Source of the DNA: Paraburkholderia sabiae | GTDB taxonomy: Bacteria; Pseudomonadota; Gammaproteobacteria; Burkholderiales; Burkholderiaceae | Reading direction: 5' to 3' | NCBI RefSeq assembly: GCF_030412785.1 | Contig: NZ_CP125295.1 | Coordinates: forward strand, 4,278,001-4,342,000 | Length of the DNA: 64,000 nt | Shown: in pieces, positions 18,357-28,100 of the stretch | How positions within the stretch are numbered: the first letter of the stretch is position 1 | Layout: the number at the start of each line of letters is the position of its first letter | The notes under the pieces: generated by a model | What the model was told of the DNA's origin: nothing | The model's input: only the letters and a program-made list of their open reading frames with translations | Databases searched by the model: none | Translations under genes and position numbers: made by a program

Positions 18357-19943
18357 ATGCGCCAGTACAGAATTTTCCCGGGAGCGGTCGTCTCATACAA
18401 ACGCCCGATCATGGCGTTGATTCTGTTATCGGCGACGATGCTCGCAGGTTGCGCCATCCCGCCGCCAGCGAACCGTACGCAATCGACCGCGGTAACGCCT
18501 GAGCAGGCACAGGCTACACGGCTAGGTCGGACGGTTGCACATAAGCTGGAAAAACATCCGGGCCTTACCGGCATTGATCCGCTCGTCGATCCTCTTGAGG
18601 CATTCGCGGCAAGGATGGATCTCGCGCGCTCGGCGCAGTGCTCGCTCGACGTTCAATACTACATCTGGCGCAATGATCTGACGGGCACGCTGCTGCTCGA
18701 AGCGCTTCGCGAAGCGGCCGAGCGGGGTGTCCGTGTGCGCCTTCTGCTCGACGACAACGGCATCCCTTCGGCTCTCGATGACACGCTGGCAGCGCTTGGT
18801 GCTCATCCGAATATCGAAGTGCGCCTGTTCAATCCGTTCAAAATCCGCAGACCAAAGTTCATTGGCTTTCTCACCGATTTTTCGCGTCTGAACCGCCGCA
18901 TGCACAACAAGTCCTTCACCGCTGACGGTGTCGCAACGATCGTCGGTGGCCGGAATATCGGCGATGAATACTTCGGGGCGACCGACGGTGTGGTGTTTGC
19001 CGATCTCGACGTCCTCGCCGTCGGGCCGGCCGCGACCGACGTAGTTTCGGATTTCGACCGATATTGGGCGAGTGGCTCGTCTTATCCCGTCGGGCAGATT
19101 CTCGCGACCGCACCGCGCGATCAACTGGAAGCACTGGATCGCAAGGCTCTTGCGGTGCAAGTTGATCCGGCCGCCGCCGCATATACGGCCGCGCTGCGGA
19201 AGACGACTGATGTGCGCCGGTTGCTCCAAGGTTCGCTCATACTCGAATGGGCCAAGACCCGGCTAATCAGCGACGATCCCGCCAAGGGCTTGAATGAGGC
19301 TCCGCCTGAGACGCTCATTACCCGTCAGTTGCAGGAGATACTAGGCGAGCCGACTCGGGAGCTTGATCTTGTCTCGCCGTATTTCGTGCCTGCCAGAGCG
19401 GGAACGCGTTATTTCACCGGGTTGGCGGGTCGCGGCGTCGCGGTGCGCGTGTTGACCAATTCACTGGAGGCCACGGACGTCGCGCTGGTACATTCCGGTT
19501 ATGCGAGAAGGCGCGTAGAACTTCTGTCCGGCGGTGTGGAACTATTCGAAATGGCGAGCTTTCCGGACAACGCTGCAACCGGGCATCATGGGGCGGATGG
19601 GGCTGGCAGTGGGGGATCGAGCTTGCATGCGAAGACCTTCGCGATGGACGCCGAGCGTGTGTTCGTTGGATCACTCAATTTCGATCCGCGCTCGGCGAAC
19701 CTCAACACTGAAATGGGTCTTGTGATTGAAAGCCCTGGGCTGGCTAGTCGCATTGAAGCCGTATTCCATTCGCTCGCACCGCAACTCGCATATCGTGTCA
19801 ACCTGGACGACGACGGCAAGGTGTACTGGATCAGACGATACGGGGACGTGCTAGTACGTTATGACCAGGAACCGAACTCGACGTGGGCTACCCGACTCGG
19901 CATCTGGTTTTTCTCAATTCTTCCCATCGAATGGTTGCTGTGA
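18357..19943 (+). CDS. Phospholipase-D-family lipoprotein, cardiolipin synthase C-like
   Basis: About 528 residues from MRQYRIFPGAVVSYKR; later and earlier in-frame starts exist. The lipobox LAGC near residue 32 marks a lipoprotein. Two HKD motifs are present: HNKSFTADGVATIVGGRNIG and HAKTFAMDAERVFVGSLNFD. The pattern and length fit the ClsC/YmdC branch of the phospholipase D superfamily, which joins phosphatidyl groups to make cardiolipin. Enzymatic specificity cannot be read from sequence alone. It appears monocistronic; no ymdB-like partner is next to it. Confidence 0.85.
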   Translation: MRQYRIFPGAVVSYKRPIMALILLSATMLAGCAIPPPANRTQSTAVTPEQAQATRLGRTVAHKLEKHPGLTGIDPLVDPLEAFAARMDLARSAQCSLDVQYYIWRNDLTGTLLLEALREAAERGVRVRLLLDDNGIPSALDDTLAALGAHPNIEVRLFNPFKIRRPKFIGFLTDFSRLNRRMHNKSFTADGVATIVGGRNIGDEYFGATDGVVFADLDVLAVGPAATDVVSDFDRYWASGSSYPVGQILATAPRDQLEALDRKALAVQVDPAAAAYTAALRKTTDVRRLLQGSLILEWAKTRLISDDPAKGLNEAPPETLITRQLQEILGEPTRELDLVSPYFVPARAGTRYFTGLAGRGVAVRVLTNSLEATDVALVHSGYARRRVELLSGGVELFEMASFPDNAATGHHGADGAGSGGSSLHAKTFAMDAERVFVGSLNFDPRSANLNTEMGLVIESPGLASRIEAVFHSLAPQLAYRVNLDDDGKVYWIRRYGDVLVRYDQEPNSTWATRLGIWFFSILPIEWLL

Positions 19944-20084
19944 CTGGTGGCACAGTAGAATAATTGGCGATCCTAAACGTTGCGACGGGCGATTTTGCAG
20001 AGGAACCAATGCCAGGTCGGCATCTGGGACGTCATCATCGAGCTTGGCAGAGTGCGCGCGGACGGGTCCAATGCTTTGTTTTCT

Positions 20085-21116
20085 CTAACGGCCGCCGGAT
20101 TCGCCAGCATCAATGACGCGTTGCCTGTTTTCCCGGCGCCACACAGACACGCTACAACCGAACCGGCCGCCGAACCAGCGGGAAAACGCGCTCAACGATG
20201 AGAAGCCCAGCAGCGAGGCAACTTCAGACAGCGGCCTGTTGCCGCTACCGACATACCGCGTCACCATTTCTACCCGCACCGAATCGACGATCGACAGATA
20301 GCTCTCGCCGTATGCGGCGAGATGACGATTCACGGTCCTGCGATCCACGCCCAGATGTTGCGCGATCCGATCGTTTGAACAGGCGCCTGACGGCAGCAGC
20401 GCCACTACCAACTTCCTTATTTTGTCGGGCATCGTTGCGCCCGACTGCAGCAGCATCGAATCCAGATAGCGCCGTACCTGCTGCGCCATGACCGGATCGT
20501 ACGCTGGGATCGCCGCGTCAAGCTCGGACGCGAGACACACAATGCCGTCGAAATCCTGGTTGAATTCGACGGCTGCGCCAAATATGCGTGCATGAATCGT
20601 GGTACCGGCGGGGGCATGATGGGTGAAACACACGGCGCGCGGTTTCCAGACGGCGTCCAGCACCATGTGCAGTACGCGGTACAGGACACCCAGTACCAGC
20701 TCCGTTGCCTGACGCATCGAACCAGGTACGCCGACGATCTCCTCGCGGATGACCACCAGCCCCTCCGATTCCTCGAAGCGCATCACCACGGCCTCGTTCT
20801 GCAGCCGCAGGTAGTACGCGGCGGATTCCAGCGCTTTTCGTAGCGTCGGCTGTTCCCGCATCACAAAACCAAGCGCGCCGAGGTTCGAGATGTGGCGGGT
20901 CTCGGCCATGCGCAGCCCCAGATCCTCGACGGCGGCGGCCCGGGCCGATGTTTCGAGCAGCCGCGCGACCGCCTCGGCCGGAATCATGATGTCGGGATCG
21001 AGCAGCACGGACCGCTCGATCCCCGCGTCGCCCAACTGCTGATACGGATCGAGGCCCACCAACCGGGCCACTTCGACGTAATTGGTGAGGGCGGCGCTGC
21101 GAAGCAGATAGGACAT
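20085..21116 (-). CDS. AraC-family regulator with arabinose-binding-like N-domain
   Basis: 343 residues. The N-terminal two thirds match the Arabinose_bd (OruR/ArgR-type) sensory region: ARLVGLDPYQQLGDAGI, EDLGLRMAETRHISNLGALGF. The C-terminal AraC DNA-binding domain contains RIAQHLGVDRRTVNRHLA and PLSEVASLLGFSSLSAFSRWFGGRFG, the two helix-turn-helix units. It is divergent from the catabolic operon starting at 21259, so it very likely activates it in response to the pathway substrate. The start at 21116 precedes MSYLLRSAALTNYVEVAR, a standard family start. Confidence 0.92.
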   Translation of the reverse strand: MSYLLRSAALTNYVEVARLVGLDPYQQLGDAGIERSVLLDPDIMIPAEAVARLLETSARAAAVEDLGLRMAETRHISNLGALGFVMREQPTLRKALESAAYYLRLQNEAVVMRFEESEGLVVIREEIVGVPGSMRQATELVLGVLYRVLHMVLDAVWKPRAVCFTHHAPAGTTIHARIFGAAVEFNQDFDGIVCLASELDAAIPAYDPVMAQQVRRYLDSMLLQSGATMPDKIRKLVVALLPSGACSNDRIAQHLGVDRRTVNRHLAAYGESYLSIVDSVRVEMVTRYVGSGNRPLSEVASLLGFSSLSAFSRWFGGRFGCSVSVWRRENRQRVIDAGESGGR

Positions 21117-21258
21117 ATCGTTTTCCCGTGGTGTCCCAAAATGTAAATTCTTTGCCCCAATCCGTCAAACGCCTTTTTGCCGAGATCCGATACTTGTCAC
21201 CGTGGACACACCACTAAGCAACACACCGATTCTTTCTGAAAGGCAGAGGGCACAGGCA
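21117..21258. promoter_or_regulatory. Divergent AraC/catabolic operon promoter region
   Basis: 142 bases between divergent starts, comparatively AT-rich around 21138-21160. It should hold the AraC-type binding sites and both promoters; I could not define direct repeats with confidence. Confidence 0.4.
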
Positions 21259-21666
21259 ATGAGAAATGAGACGAACGGCAGCACCGCGTCAGTGTGCGAT
21301 CAGCTGCGCGCCACGGGCAACTGGAATCCTGCGTGGGACGCCATTGCCGAACTCGATCCCGTCTGGGCCGAGAAATTCATGACGATGGGCGCACACACCA
21401 TGATGTCCGGTGTGCTTGAGCCCAAGGTGCTGGAGTTCATTGCCATCGCAGTCGACGCGTCCTGCACGCATATGTATGCGCCGGGCACGCGCCGGCATAT
21501 CCGCAAGGCGCTCGAACTGGGCGCCACCAAGGAAGAGATCGCTGCCGTTCTGCAAGCCGTAAGCGTCCTTGGCATTCATTCGTCGAGTCTCGGCGCACCG
21601 ATCCTGCTGGAGGAACTGGCCGCGTTCGAGCAGGCAAAAAGCGGGGGAGCGCAGGCCGCTGCCTGA
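21259..21666 (+). CDS. AhpD-like carboxymuconolactone decarboxylase-family protein
   Basis: 135 residues from MRNETNGSTASVCDQL, with AGAGGG upstream. The core EFIAIAVDASCTHMYAPGTRRHIRKALELGATKEEIAAVL is the CMD fold, with the catalytic HxxxA region. The CxxC pair of AhpD is not present: one Cys precedes the THMYAPG segment, as in decarboxylase-like members, so a decarboxylase or binding role is more likely than peroxidase reduction. It is the first gene of an operon with BKACE, MFS, SDR and ligase genes, spaced 39 bases from the next. Confidence 0.85.
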   Translation: MRNETNGSTASVCDQLRATGNWNPAWDAIAELDPVWAEKFMTMGAHTMMSGVLEPKVLEFIAIAVDASCTHMYAPGTRRHIRKALELGATKEEIAAVLQAVSVLGIHSSSLGAPILLEELAAFEQAKSGGAQAAA

Positions 21667-21705
21667 CGCCATCCAACACCTACCCATTCTTAAGGAATAC
21701 AACCC

Positions 21706-22761
21706 ATGCATTTCATGGATGATTCGCTGCTACCTGAAAATCAGGAGAAGCTCGTAATTCAGGTCGCACCGTACGGGCCGCAATGGATCCCGGGCGATTC
21801 GGACGATATCCCCGTCACGATGGACGAGCAGGTGCAGAAAGCGGTCGACTGCTACAACGCGGGCGCAACGGTGCTGCATGTGCACGTGCGCGAAGAAGAT
21901 GGCAAGGGCAGCAAGCGTTTGTCGAAGTTCAACGAGATGCTTGCCCTTCTGCGCGAAGCGGTGCCGAAGATGATCCTGCAGGTCGGCGGCTCGATCTCGT
22001 TCGCGCCGGAAAGCGACGGCGAGATGGCCAAATGGGCGAACGACGACACGCGCCACATGCTCGCGGAACTTAGCCCGCGTCCCGAACAGGTGACCGTCGC
22101 GATCAACACGGGCCAGATGAACATCATGGAGTTGCTGACCGAGGCCGACATCGCCGGCACTTCGTTCATGAACCCCGCGCTGCAGGCGGCTTACCGCGAC
22201 ATGGTCTCGCCGTCGAATCCCTCGTGGCATGTCGAGCACGTCAGGCGGCTGTTCGCCGCCGGCATCCAGCCGCAGTTCATGTTGGGCAATCTGGCGCAGC
22301 TCGAAACGCTCGAGCGCCTGATCCGCAAGGGCGTCTACACCGGTCCGGTAAACCTCAATTACGTGGCAATCGGTGGTGGCGCGGCAGGGCTGCACCCGGC
22401 CGACATGCTGGAGTTCGCGCGCCGCACGCCCGACGGCGCCGTGCTCACGATCGAAACGGTGGGCCGCAATGTCGTGCCGATGAACACGATGGCCATCGCG
22501 CTGGGCCTCCATGTGCGCGTCGGCATCGAGGACACGCTGCTCGGTCCGGATGGCAGACGTGCAAGCTCCGTGCAGCAGATCGAGCAGATGGTGCGCATCG
22601 CGCGCGAGCTCAATCGTGACGTCGCAACTGCGGAGGAGGCACGCGGCATCTATCAGATCGGTACTCAATGGAAGTCGGTTGAACAGACGCTCGACAACCT
22701 GCGCATGGTGCCTAACCGGGCAACTGACCCGCGCGGCGAGCGGGCGCGCAAGGTTGCCTGA
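21706..22761 (+). CDS. BKACE-family (DUF849) beta-keto acid cleavage enzyme
   Basis: 351 residues. The LHVHVREEDG motif supplies the two zinc-binding histidines (about 58 and 60). NLNYVAIGGGAAGLHPADMLEF and GLHVRVGIEDTLLGPDG are conserved near the C-terminus. The family condenses a beta-keto acid with acetyl-CoA and cleaves it to acetoacetate plus a shorter CoA ester, as in 3-keto-5-aminohexanoate cleavage of lysine fermentation or in carnitine breakdown. The exact keto acid depends on residues I cannot model. It sits between a CMD-like gene and an MFS transporter under AraC-type control. Confidence 0.93.
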   Translation: MHFMDDSLLPENQEKLVIQVAPYGPQWIPGDSDDIPVTMDEQVQKAVDCYNAGATVLHVHVREEDGKGSKRLSKFNEMLALLREAVPKMILQVGGSISFAPESDGEMAKWANDDTRHMLAELSPRPEQVTVAINTGQMNIMELLTEADIAGTSFMNPALQAAYRDMVSPSNPSWHVEHVRRLFAAGIQPQFMLGNLAQLETLERLIRKGVYTGPVNLNYVAIGGGAAGLHPADMLEFARRTPDGAVLTIETVGRNVVPMNTMAIALGLHVRVGIEDTLLGPDGRRASSVQQIEQMVRIARELNRDVATAEEARGIYQIGTQWKSVEQTLDNLRMVPNRATDPRGERARKVA

Positions 22762-22839
22762 CCGGCATGACGAGATGCGGCGCGGTTGCATACCGCGTTG
22801 CGCCTCGTGAGCACACCAATCCTTCAGGCATGGAGACAG

Positions 22840-24120
22840 ATGATGTTCTGGAAGAAGAGCCCCGCTGCCGTCGCGGCGTCCCTGCTGATGATTCATCTGC
22901 TGGCGCACATCGACCGCAACATGCTGCTCGGGTTTTCGCCGCAAATCGTCCGGGATCTGGCGCTTAGCCACACGGAATACGGATTTCTCGCCGGTGCAGT
23001 ATGGGTGCTGAGTTTCGGCGTGATGGCGATGTTCATGGGTACGCTTGCCGACCGCTTCAATCGCCCCCGGATCATCGCCGCCGGCGTGCTGATCTGGAGC
23101 GCTTGCACCCTGGCGTCGGGTCACGCCCAGAGCTTCGAACAGATGGTGGTGGCCCGGTTTTTCGTCGCCAGCGGCGAGGCGGCACTGGTCCCCGCCGCGG
23201 TGGCCCTGCTAGCTGAACTCTTCTCCGGGAAGCGGCGCGGCACGGCGATGGGGCTCTTCTTCATGGGCATTCCGCTGGGTGTCGGCTGCAGTTTCCTGCT
23301 TGCTGGCAGCTTTGGCGCCACGCACGGCTGGCGATCCACGTTCTATGCGCTGGGAGTGATCGGCATTGCGATCGCGCTACCGCTGGCATTACTCAAGGAA
23401 GACCGTAGCGTGCTCGCACCGCAGGAGCGCGGCGCACCATTCGTCGAGCAGGCGCTCGCCGTATTGCGCACGGTTGGGGGTAATCGAGCTCTCGGCTTCA
23501 CGATTGCTGGTTTCGTGCTGGTGCACCTGGTTTTTGCCAGCTTCTCCTTCACACAGGTGTGGCTCGTCGACGAGCGGGGCATGAGCGCGGCTGGTATTGC
23601 CACGCGGATTGGCGTGTTGCAGCTGGTATTCGGCACGCTTGGCGCGGCCGCGGGGGGCGCGGCGGGGGATCGCGCAGCGAGGAGGCTGCGCGGGGGACAC
23701 GCCAGTTTCATGGCGTTGCTCGTCGTCGTATGCGCGCCGCTGATCCTGTCATATCGATTCATGCCAATCGGCTCGCCCCTGTTTTATATAGGAATGTGTG
23801 CCGGATTCTTCCTGCCGATGGCGGTCTATGGCGCGGCCCTTACAGCCATAACCGGTATGACGCCGACAAACATGCGCTCGACGGTGACCGGCTTCACGAT
23901 GTTGCTGATCAATGTATTCGCGCTCGCCATTGGGACGGTGATCATCGGCATGCTGGCTGACCATTTGAGGCGAACGGGCAGCACCGCACCGTTGACGGAC
24001 GTCCTGCTCGTCAACGATGTGCTGGCGATCAGCTCGGCCATATGGTTCGCCCTCGCGGGGCGCGCCTCAGGCAGGAAGCGCGTTCCCTCAGCCGAAAATG
24101 TTCAACCTGTGAGATCTTGA
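22840..24120 (+). CDS. MFS transporter, probable organic-acid importer
   Basis: About 426 residues from MMFWKKSPAAVAASLLM; GGAGAC lies just upstream and earlier in-frame starts look non-coding. Twelve hydrophobic segments and the MFS loop signature GTLADRFNRPRI between helices 2 and 3 are visible. The position within the operon after BKACE suggests uptake of the pathway substrate. Subfamily and substrate cannot be assigned from sequence alone. The next gene starts two bases after its stop. Confidence 0.9.
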   Translation: MMFWKKSPAAVAASLLMIHLLAHIDRNMLLGFSPQIVRDLALSHTEYGFLAGAVWVLSFGVMAMFMGTLADRFNRPRIIAAGVLIWSACTLASGHAQSFEQMVVARFFVASGEAALVPAAVALLAELFSGKRRGTAMGLFFMGIPLGVGCSFLLAGSFGATHGWRSTFYALGVIGIAIALPLALLKEDRSVLAPQERGAPFVEQALAVLRTVGGNRALGFTIAGFVLVHLVFASFSFTQVWLVDERGMSAAGIATRIGVLQLVFGTLGAAAGGAAGDRAARRLRGGHASFMALLVVVCAPLILSYRFMPIGSPLFYIGMCAGFFLPMAVYGAALTAITGMTPTNMRSTVTGFTMLLINVFALAIGTVIIGMLADHLRRTGSTAPLTDVLLVNDVLAISSAIWFALAGRASGRKRVPSAENVQPVRS

Positions 24121-24122
24121 AA

Positions 24123-24959
24123 ATGCAAAACCAACCTCAGAGGCTCGAAGGGCGCGTCGCGCTCGTCACCGGTGCCGGTCGTGGCCTGGGCGGGGCCATT
24201 GCCATCGACCTCGCCCGCGCGGGCGCTCACGTCGCGATATGCGATATCGACATGCCGGCGCTCGAAGCAACGCGCGCAGCGGTGGAAGCAGCCGGCGTGC
24301 AATGTCTTGCGCTACGCTGCGATGTCACGTCGAGCAGCGAAGTCGCGCGGCTGTTTGCCACCATCGCGGAGCGCTTCGGCACGCTGCATATCCTTGTCAA
24401 CAACGCCGCGCGTGTACCGCACACCCCGCTTGATACCAGGCGTCGCAACGAACACTACGCCTATATGACTACGCCGGTACCGCGGCAGTCGCTGGGCTTT
24501 ACCAGCACCATCAGCGACGATGAGTGGCATCGCTACTGGGACGTCAATGTGCACGGTCTGTTCTATTGCACGCGCGAAGCGCTCCAGCTGATGCAACCAC
24601 AGCGCGACGGCAGGATCATCAACATCGCGTCGATCGCCGGCATGTCTGCGATGAGCGCGCACAGTCCGCACTACTGTGCGACCAAGGGGGCGGTGATCGC
24701 TTTCACGAAGTCGGTTGCGGCCGAAGTGGCGGGCGCCAACATTTTCGTCAATGCGATGGCGCCGGGTGGGGTGGCCACCCCCGAATTTACGGAATACTTC
24801 GAGGCCGCAGGAAAGGAAAAGCGCAACCAGTTCTGGCAGCTGGTGCCCGCCGGGCGCCTGGGCACGATGCAGGAATATGCATCGATGGTGACGTACCTCG
24901 CTGGCGATCATTATCTCGTCGGCCAGGTCATCAGCCCGAACGGCGGCGTCGTGATCTGA
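24123..24959 (+). CDS. Short-chain dehydrogenase/reductase
   Basis: 278 residues. Rossmann motif TGAGRGLG near residue 17, acidic DID after the second strand (NAD preference likely), NNAA, then catalytic Ser in NIASIAGMSAMS and YCATK with the Tyr and Lys. An insertion between strands 4 and 5 (DTRRRNEHYAYMTTPVPRQS) is unusual and may shape the substrate pocket. In the operon it probably oxidises a hydroxy acid to the beta-keto acid consumed by the BKACE enzyme; that is inference from context. Confidence 0.92.
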   Translation: MQNQPQRLEGRVALVTGAGRGLGGAIAIDLARAGAHVAICDIDMPALEATRAAVEAAGVQCLALRCDVTSSSEVARLFATIAERFGTLHILVNNAARVPHTPLDTRRRNEHYAYMTTPVPRQSLGFTSTISDDEWHRYWDVNVHGLFYCTREALQLMQPQRDGRIINIASIAGMSAMSAHSPHYCATKGAVIAFTKSVAAEVAGANIFVNAMAPGGVATPEFTEYFEAAGKEKRNQFWQLVPAGRLGTMQEYASMVTYLAGDHYLVGQVISPNGGVVI

Positions 24960-24972
24960 CCGGACGTGCCAC

Positions 24973-25209
24973 GTGATCAGAAGCGATGCCATCATCGATC
25001 CCTGCATCAATATCTGCAGGATGGACCTGAACGGTCGGTTCTGTCAGGGTTGCTGGAGAACGCTCCGTGAGATCGGTATCTGGGACCAGTTGACTGACCA
25101 GCAGAAGGCCGAAGTCGCAGCGGCGGTCGAACGCCGCCGCCCCACATTCGCGTGCCGTGTCACGCCGCGCCGCGACTCCACTGTATTAAAGAACGGACTG
25201 CCAGAATGA
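24973..25209 (+). CDS. DUF1289 small Cys-rich protein
   Basis: 78 residues with a GTG start at 24973. The DUF1289 signature DPCINICRMD, then GRFCQGCWRTLREIGIW is complete, with four cysteines able to hold a metal or cluster. The function of the family is unknown. Its stop overlaps the ATG of the acyl-CoA ligase gene by four bases (ATGA), so translation is coupled and it belongs to the operon. Confidence 0.85.
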   Translation: MIRSDAIIDPCINICRMDLNGRFCQGCWRTLREIGIWDQLTDQQKAEVAAAVERRRPTFACRVTPRRDSTVLKNGLPE

Positions 25210-26843
25210 ACGGATTGATGCTGCAAAAGCAGTTGCTGGTCTCCTCGCTGATCATGCATGCGGATCGCCATCATGGCGATACTGAAATCGTGTCACGCAG
25301 GGTCGAGGGCGACATCCATCGCTATACGTACAGCGACTGTCACCGTCGCGCACGTCAGCTGGCCAATGCGCTTGCCAACCTGGGCGTCAGGCCATCCGAC
25401 CGCGTCGGAACGCTGGCGTGGAACGGCTATCGTCACATGGAGTTGTACTACGGCATCTCCGGCATGGGCGCGGTGATGCACACGATCAATCCGCGCCTGC
25501 ACGCGGACCAGATCACCTACATCGTCGACCATGCGGAAGACCAGTACCTCTTCTTCGATCTGACATTCCTGCCGCTGGTCAAGGCCATTGCCGACCGCTG
25601 CGAGGCAGTCAAGGCGTTTATCGCGCTGGCCGACCGCGCGCACATGCCCCAGGACTCCGGCATCGCCAGCCTGCTTTGCTACGAAGACCTGATCGAAGGA
25701 GGTTCGCCCGACTACGTGTGGCCGAATTTCGACGAGGATACTGCCTGTACGCTGTGCTACACGTCGGGTACGACGGGCAACCCGAAGGGTGTGCTGTATT
25801 CGCATCGTTCGTCGCTACTGCACACCTAAGCCGCGGCGTTGCCGGATGCGCTGAACTGCTCGGCACGTGATGTGGTCCTGCCTGTCGTGCCGATGTTCCA
25901 TGTCAACGCATGGGGCTTGCCATACGTCGCTTGCATGGTTGGCGCGAAGCTGGTGTTTCCGGGCCCGGGACTCGACGGCAAATCGCTGTACGAGCTTCTC
26001 GAAGCTGAACAGGTCACATTCGCGGCCGGCGTGCCGACCGTATGGCAGGGCCTGCTCGCTCATCTTGAACGGGAAGGCCGGACGTTCTCGACCCTGAAGC
26101 GTACCGTGGTTGGTGGCGCAGCCTGTTCGCCCGCAATGCTCCAGAAGTTTCAGGACAGCTACGGCGTGGAGGTCCTGCACGCGTGGGGCATGACCGAATT
26201 GAGTCCGCTCGGCACCATCGGCACGATGAAACACAGGCACCTGACGATGTCCCGGGAGGAGCGTTGCGCCGTGCAGTCGAAGCAGGGGCGCGCGGTATTT
26301 GGCGTCGATATGAAAATCGTCGACGCGAACGGGCACGAACTGCCGTGGGACGGCGTGACTTCGGGCGAATTGCTCGTGCGCGGACCGTGGGTCGTGCGGA
26401 ACTACTTCCGCAACGAGGGTGGCAATCCCCTTCGCATTGATACCGACGCGCACGGATGGTTCCCGACCGGCGATATCGCGACGATCGATGCAGACGGCTT
26501 CATGCGGATCACCGACCGCAGCAAGGATGTGATCAAGTCCGGCGGCGAATGGATCAGCTCGATCGACATCGAGAACATCGCAGTCGCGCACCCGGCGATA
26601 GGGAGCGCGGCCTGTATCGCGGCACGACACCCGAAGTGGGACGAGCGACCGCTGCTGGTCGCCGTGAAGCGGCCCGATGCACAGGTGACAACGGAAGAGC
26701 TGCTGGCGTACTTCGAAGGAAAGATCGCGAAGTGGTGGATGCCGGATGCCGTCGTGTTCATCGAGTCGCTGCCAATGGGCGCCACCGGAAAGGTGCTGAA
26801 AAGCCGGCTACGAGAAACGTTCCAGGACTATCTACTGGTCTGA
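25206..26843 (+). pseudogene. Acyl-CoA synthetase (AMP-binding), split by in-frame stop
   Basis: The frame from ATG 25206 encodes a fatty-acyl-CoA ligase: AMP-binding P-loop YTSGTTGNPKGV, then a TAA stop at 25827-25829 after SSLLHT. The same frame continues directly with AAALPDALNCSARDVVLPV, MFHVNAWGLP, HAWGMTELSPLG, GWFPTGDIATIDADG and a C-terminal PMGATGKVLKSRLRE, to 26843. The stop occupies the position where family members have Tyr (SLLHTYAA), so a single base change (TAC or TAT to TAA) explains it. As written only a 207-residue N-terminal fragment would be made, and the operon would lack its ligase unless a paralogue substitutes. A sequence error is possible. Confidence 0.9.
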
Positions 26844-26921
26844 TCTGCGGGCCGGGGGGCATTGAATCGAGTGGGATGGAATTCGTTGCGCATTGATTAG
26901 ATATACTGAACAGGAGACAAA

Positions 26922-28067
26922 ATGAAGGCGAAGTGGTTGGCGGTGGCCGTGCTGGCCGCAACGGGAAGCACTACATACGCGCAGTCGTCGGTGACGCTGT
27001 ATGGCGTCATCGATTCCGGCTTGTTGTATCAGAGCGCGAATGCGGCGAACTTCCAGTCAAAAGTGAATCTCGGACATGTCTATGCGCTCAAGGACGGCGG
27101 GATCTATTCCAGCGTCTGGGGTCTCAAGGGCAGCGAAGACATCGGGGGTGGCTACAAGGTCAACTTCAAGTTGCAAGCGGCGTTTAACAGTTCGAATGGC
27201 AAGTCGGGGTTGGCCGACACGCCGGGCGCCGCAGCGATGTTCAACCAGCAGGCGACGGTGGGCGTGTCGAGCCCGTTCGGCACGATCGACATGGGCCGGC
27301 AGATCGTGCCGATGATTTATGCGATGGCGGATACCGACGTACGCAACGCCCAATACTTCGGCAGTATCCTGACGGCATGGCTCGGCATGAACCAGGCTGC
27401 GGGGTGGCAGGGCCTGAGCACGAACGGTCCGATCGGCGCGCTGTATGACGACAACGCGATCGTCTATCGTTCGCCAAAACTCTATGGCCTGTCGCTAGCG
27501 CTCGAGTATTCGCCCGGCGGCGTCCCGGGCCAGTTCCAGGGCGGTACGCGTGAGTCCGCCGTGCTGCAGTATTCGAACTATGGTCTGAACCTGGCGGCCG
27601 CTTATTACAACGGCCATGACACAAATCCATTCACGCAGACCGGCCCCACGACAATTGTCACTGCGCCGTCGACCGGCCTGGCCAACAACCGCTTCTGGTA
27701 CCTGGGCGCGCAGTACGCCTTCCACGATTTTTCCGTGTCGACGTCGTACAGCATCGGCAAGAACCCCGCGAACAGTGGCCAGGCAAACTTTGAGATGATT
27801 TCCGGCGGGCTCGGCTACAGGTTCAGCCCGGCTTTGAAGATCACCTCGGGCTTCTATTACCTGAAGGATCGTAACCACTCAGCCAATCAGTCGGATGAGT
27901 TCGCGCTGGGCGCCGAATACAGCCTGTCCAAGGCCACGCTTACCTACGCGCAGGTCGGCTACGTCAACAACCGCGGCAATATGAGCCAGACCATCACCTA
28001 CGGTGCGCCTGTTCCGGAAGGCAGGTCAACCACGGCGGCGATGGTCGGTATGCGCCACACCTTCTGA
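26922..28067 (+). CDS. Gram-negative outer-membrane porin
   Basis: 381 residues with a signal peptide ending TYAQSSVTLYG, the standard start of betaproteobacterial 16-stranded trimeric porins. An SVWGLKGSEDIGGGYKVNFKLQ stretch and a C-terminal Phe (MVGMRHTF) for barrel assembly are present. The ribosome site AGGAGA precedes the ATG. At the end of the catabolic operon it likely admits the pathway substrate through the outer membrane. Confidence 0.95.
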   Translation: MKAKWLAVAVLAATGSTTYAQSSVTLYGVIDSGLLYQSANAANFQSKVNLGHVYALKDGGIYSSVWGLKGSEDIGGGYKVNFKLQAAFNSSNGKSGLADTPGAAAMFNQQATVGVSSPFGTIDMGRQIVPMIYAMADTDVRNAQYFGSILTAWLGMNQAAGWQGLSTNGPIGALYDDNAIVYRSPKLYGLSLALEYSPGGVPGQFQGGTRESAVLQYSNYGLNLAAAYYNGHDTNPFTQTGPTTIVTAPSTGLANNRFWYLGAQYAFHDFSVSTSYSIGKNPANSGQANFEMISGGLGYRFSPALKITSGFYYLKDRNHSANQSDEFALGAEYSLSKATLTYAQVGYVNNRGNMSQTITYGAPVPEGRSTTAAMVGMRHTF

Positions 28068-28100
28068 TCCCCCTCGCACAGAAAACAACGGGAGCATGGA

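Noticed and set aside
21730..23124. 464-codon leftward open frame opposite the BKACE gene
   Set aside because: Antisense to BKACE and the start of the MFS gene; no recognisable protein.
26902..26907. TATACT as a -10 box for the porin at 26922
   Set aside because: It would place the transcript start inside the ribosome site and no good -35 lies at the right distance.
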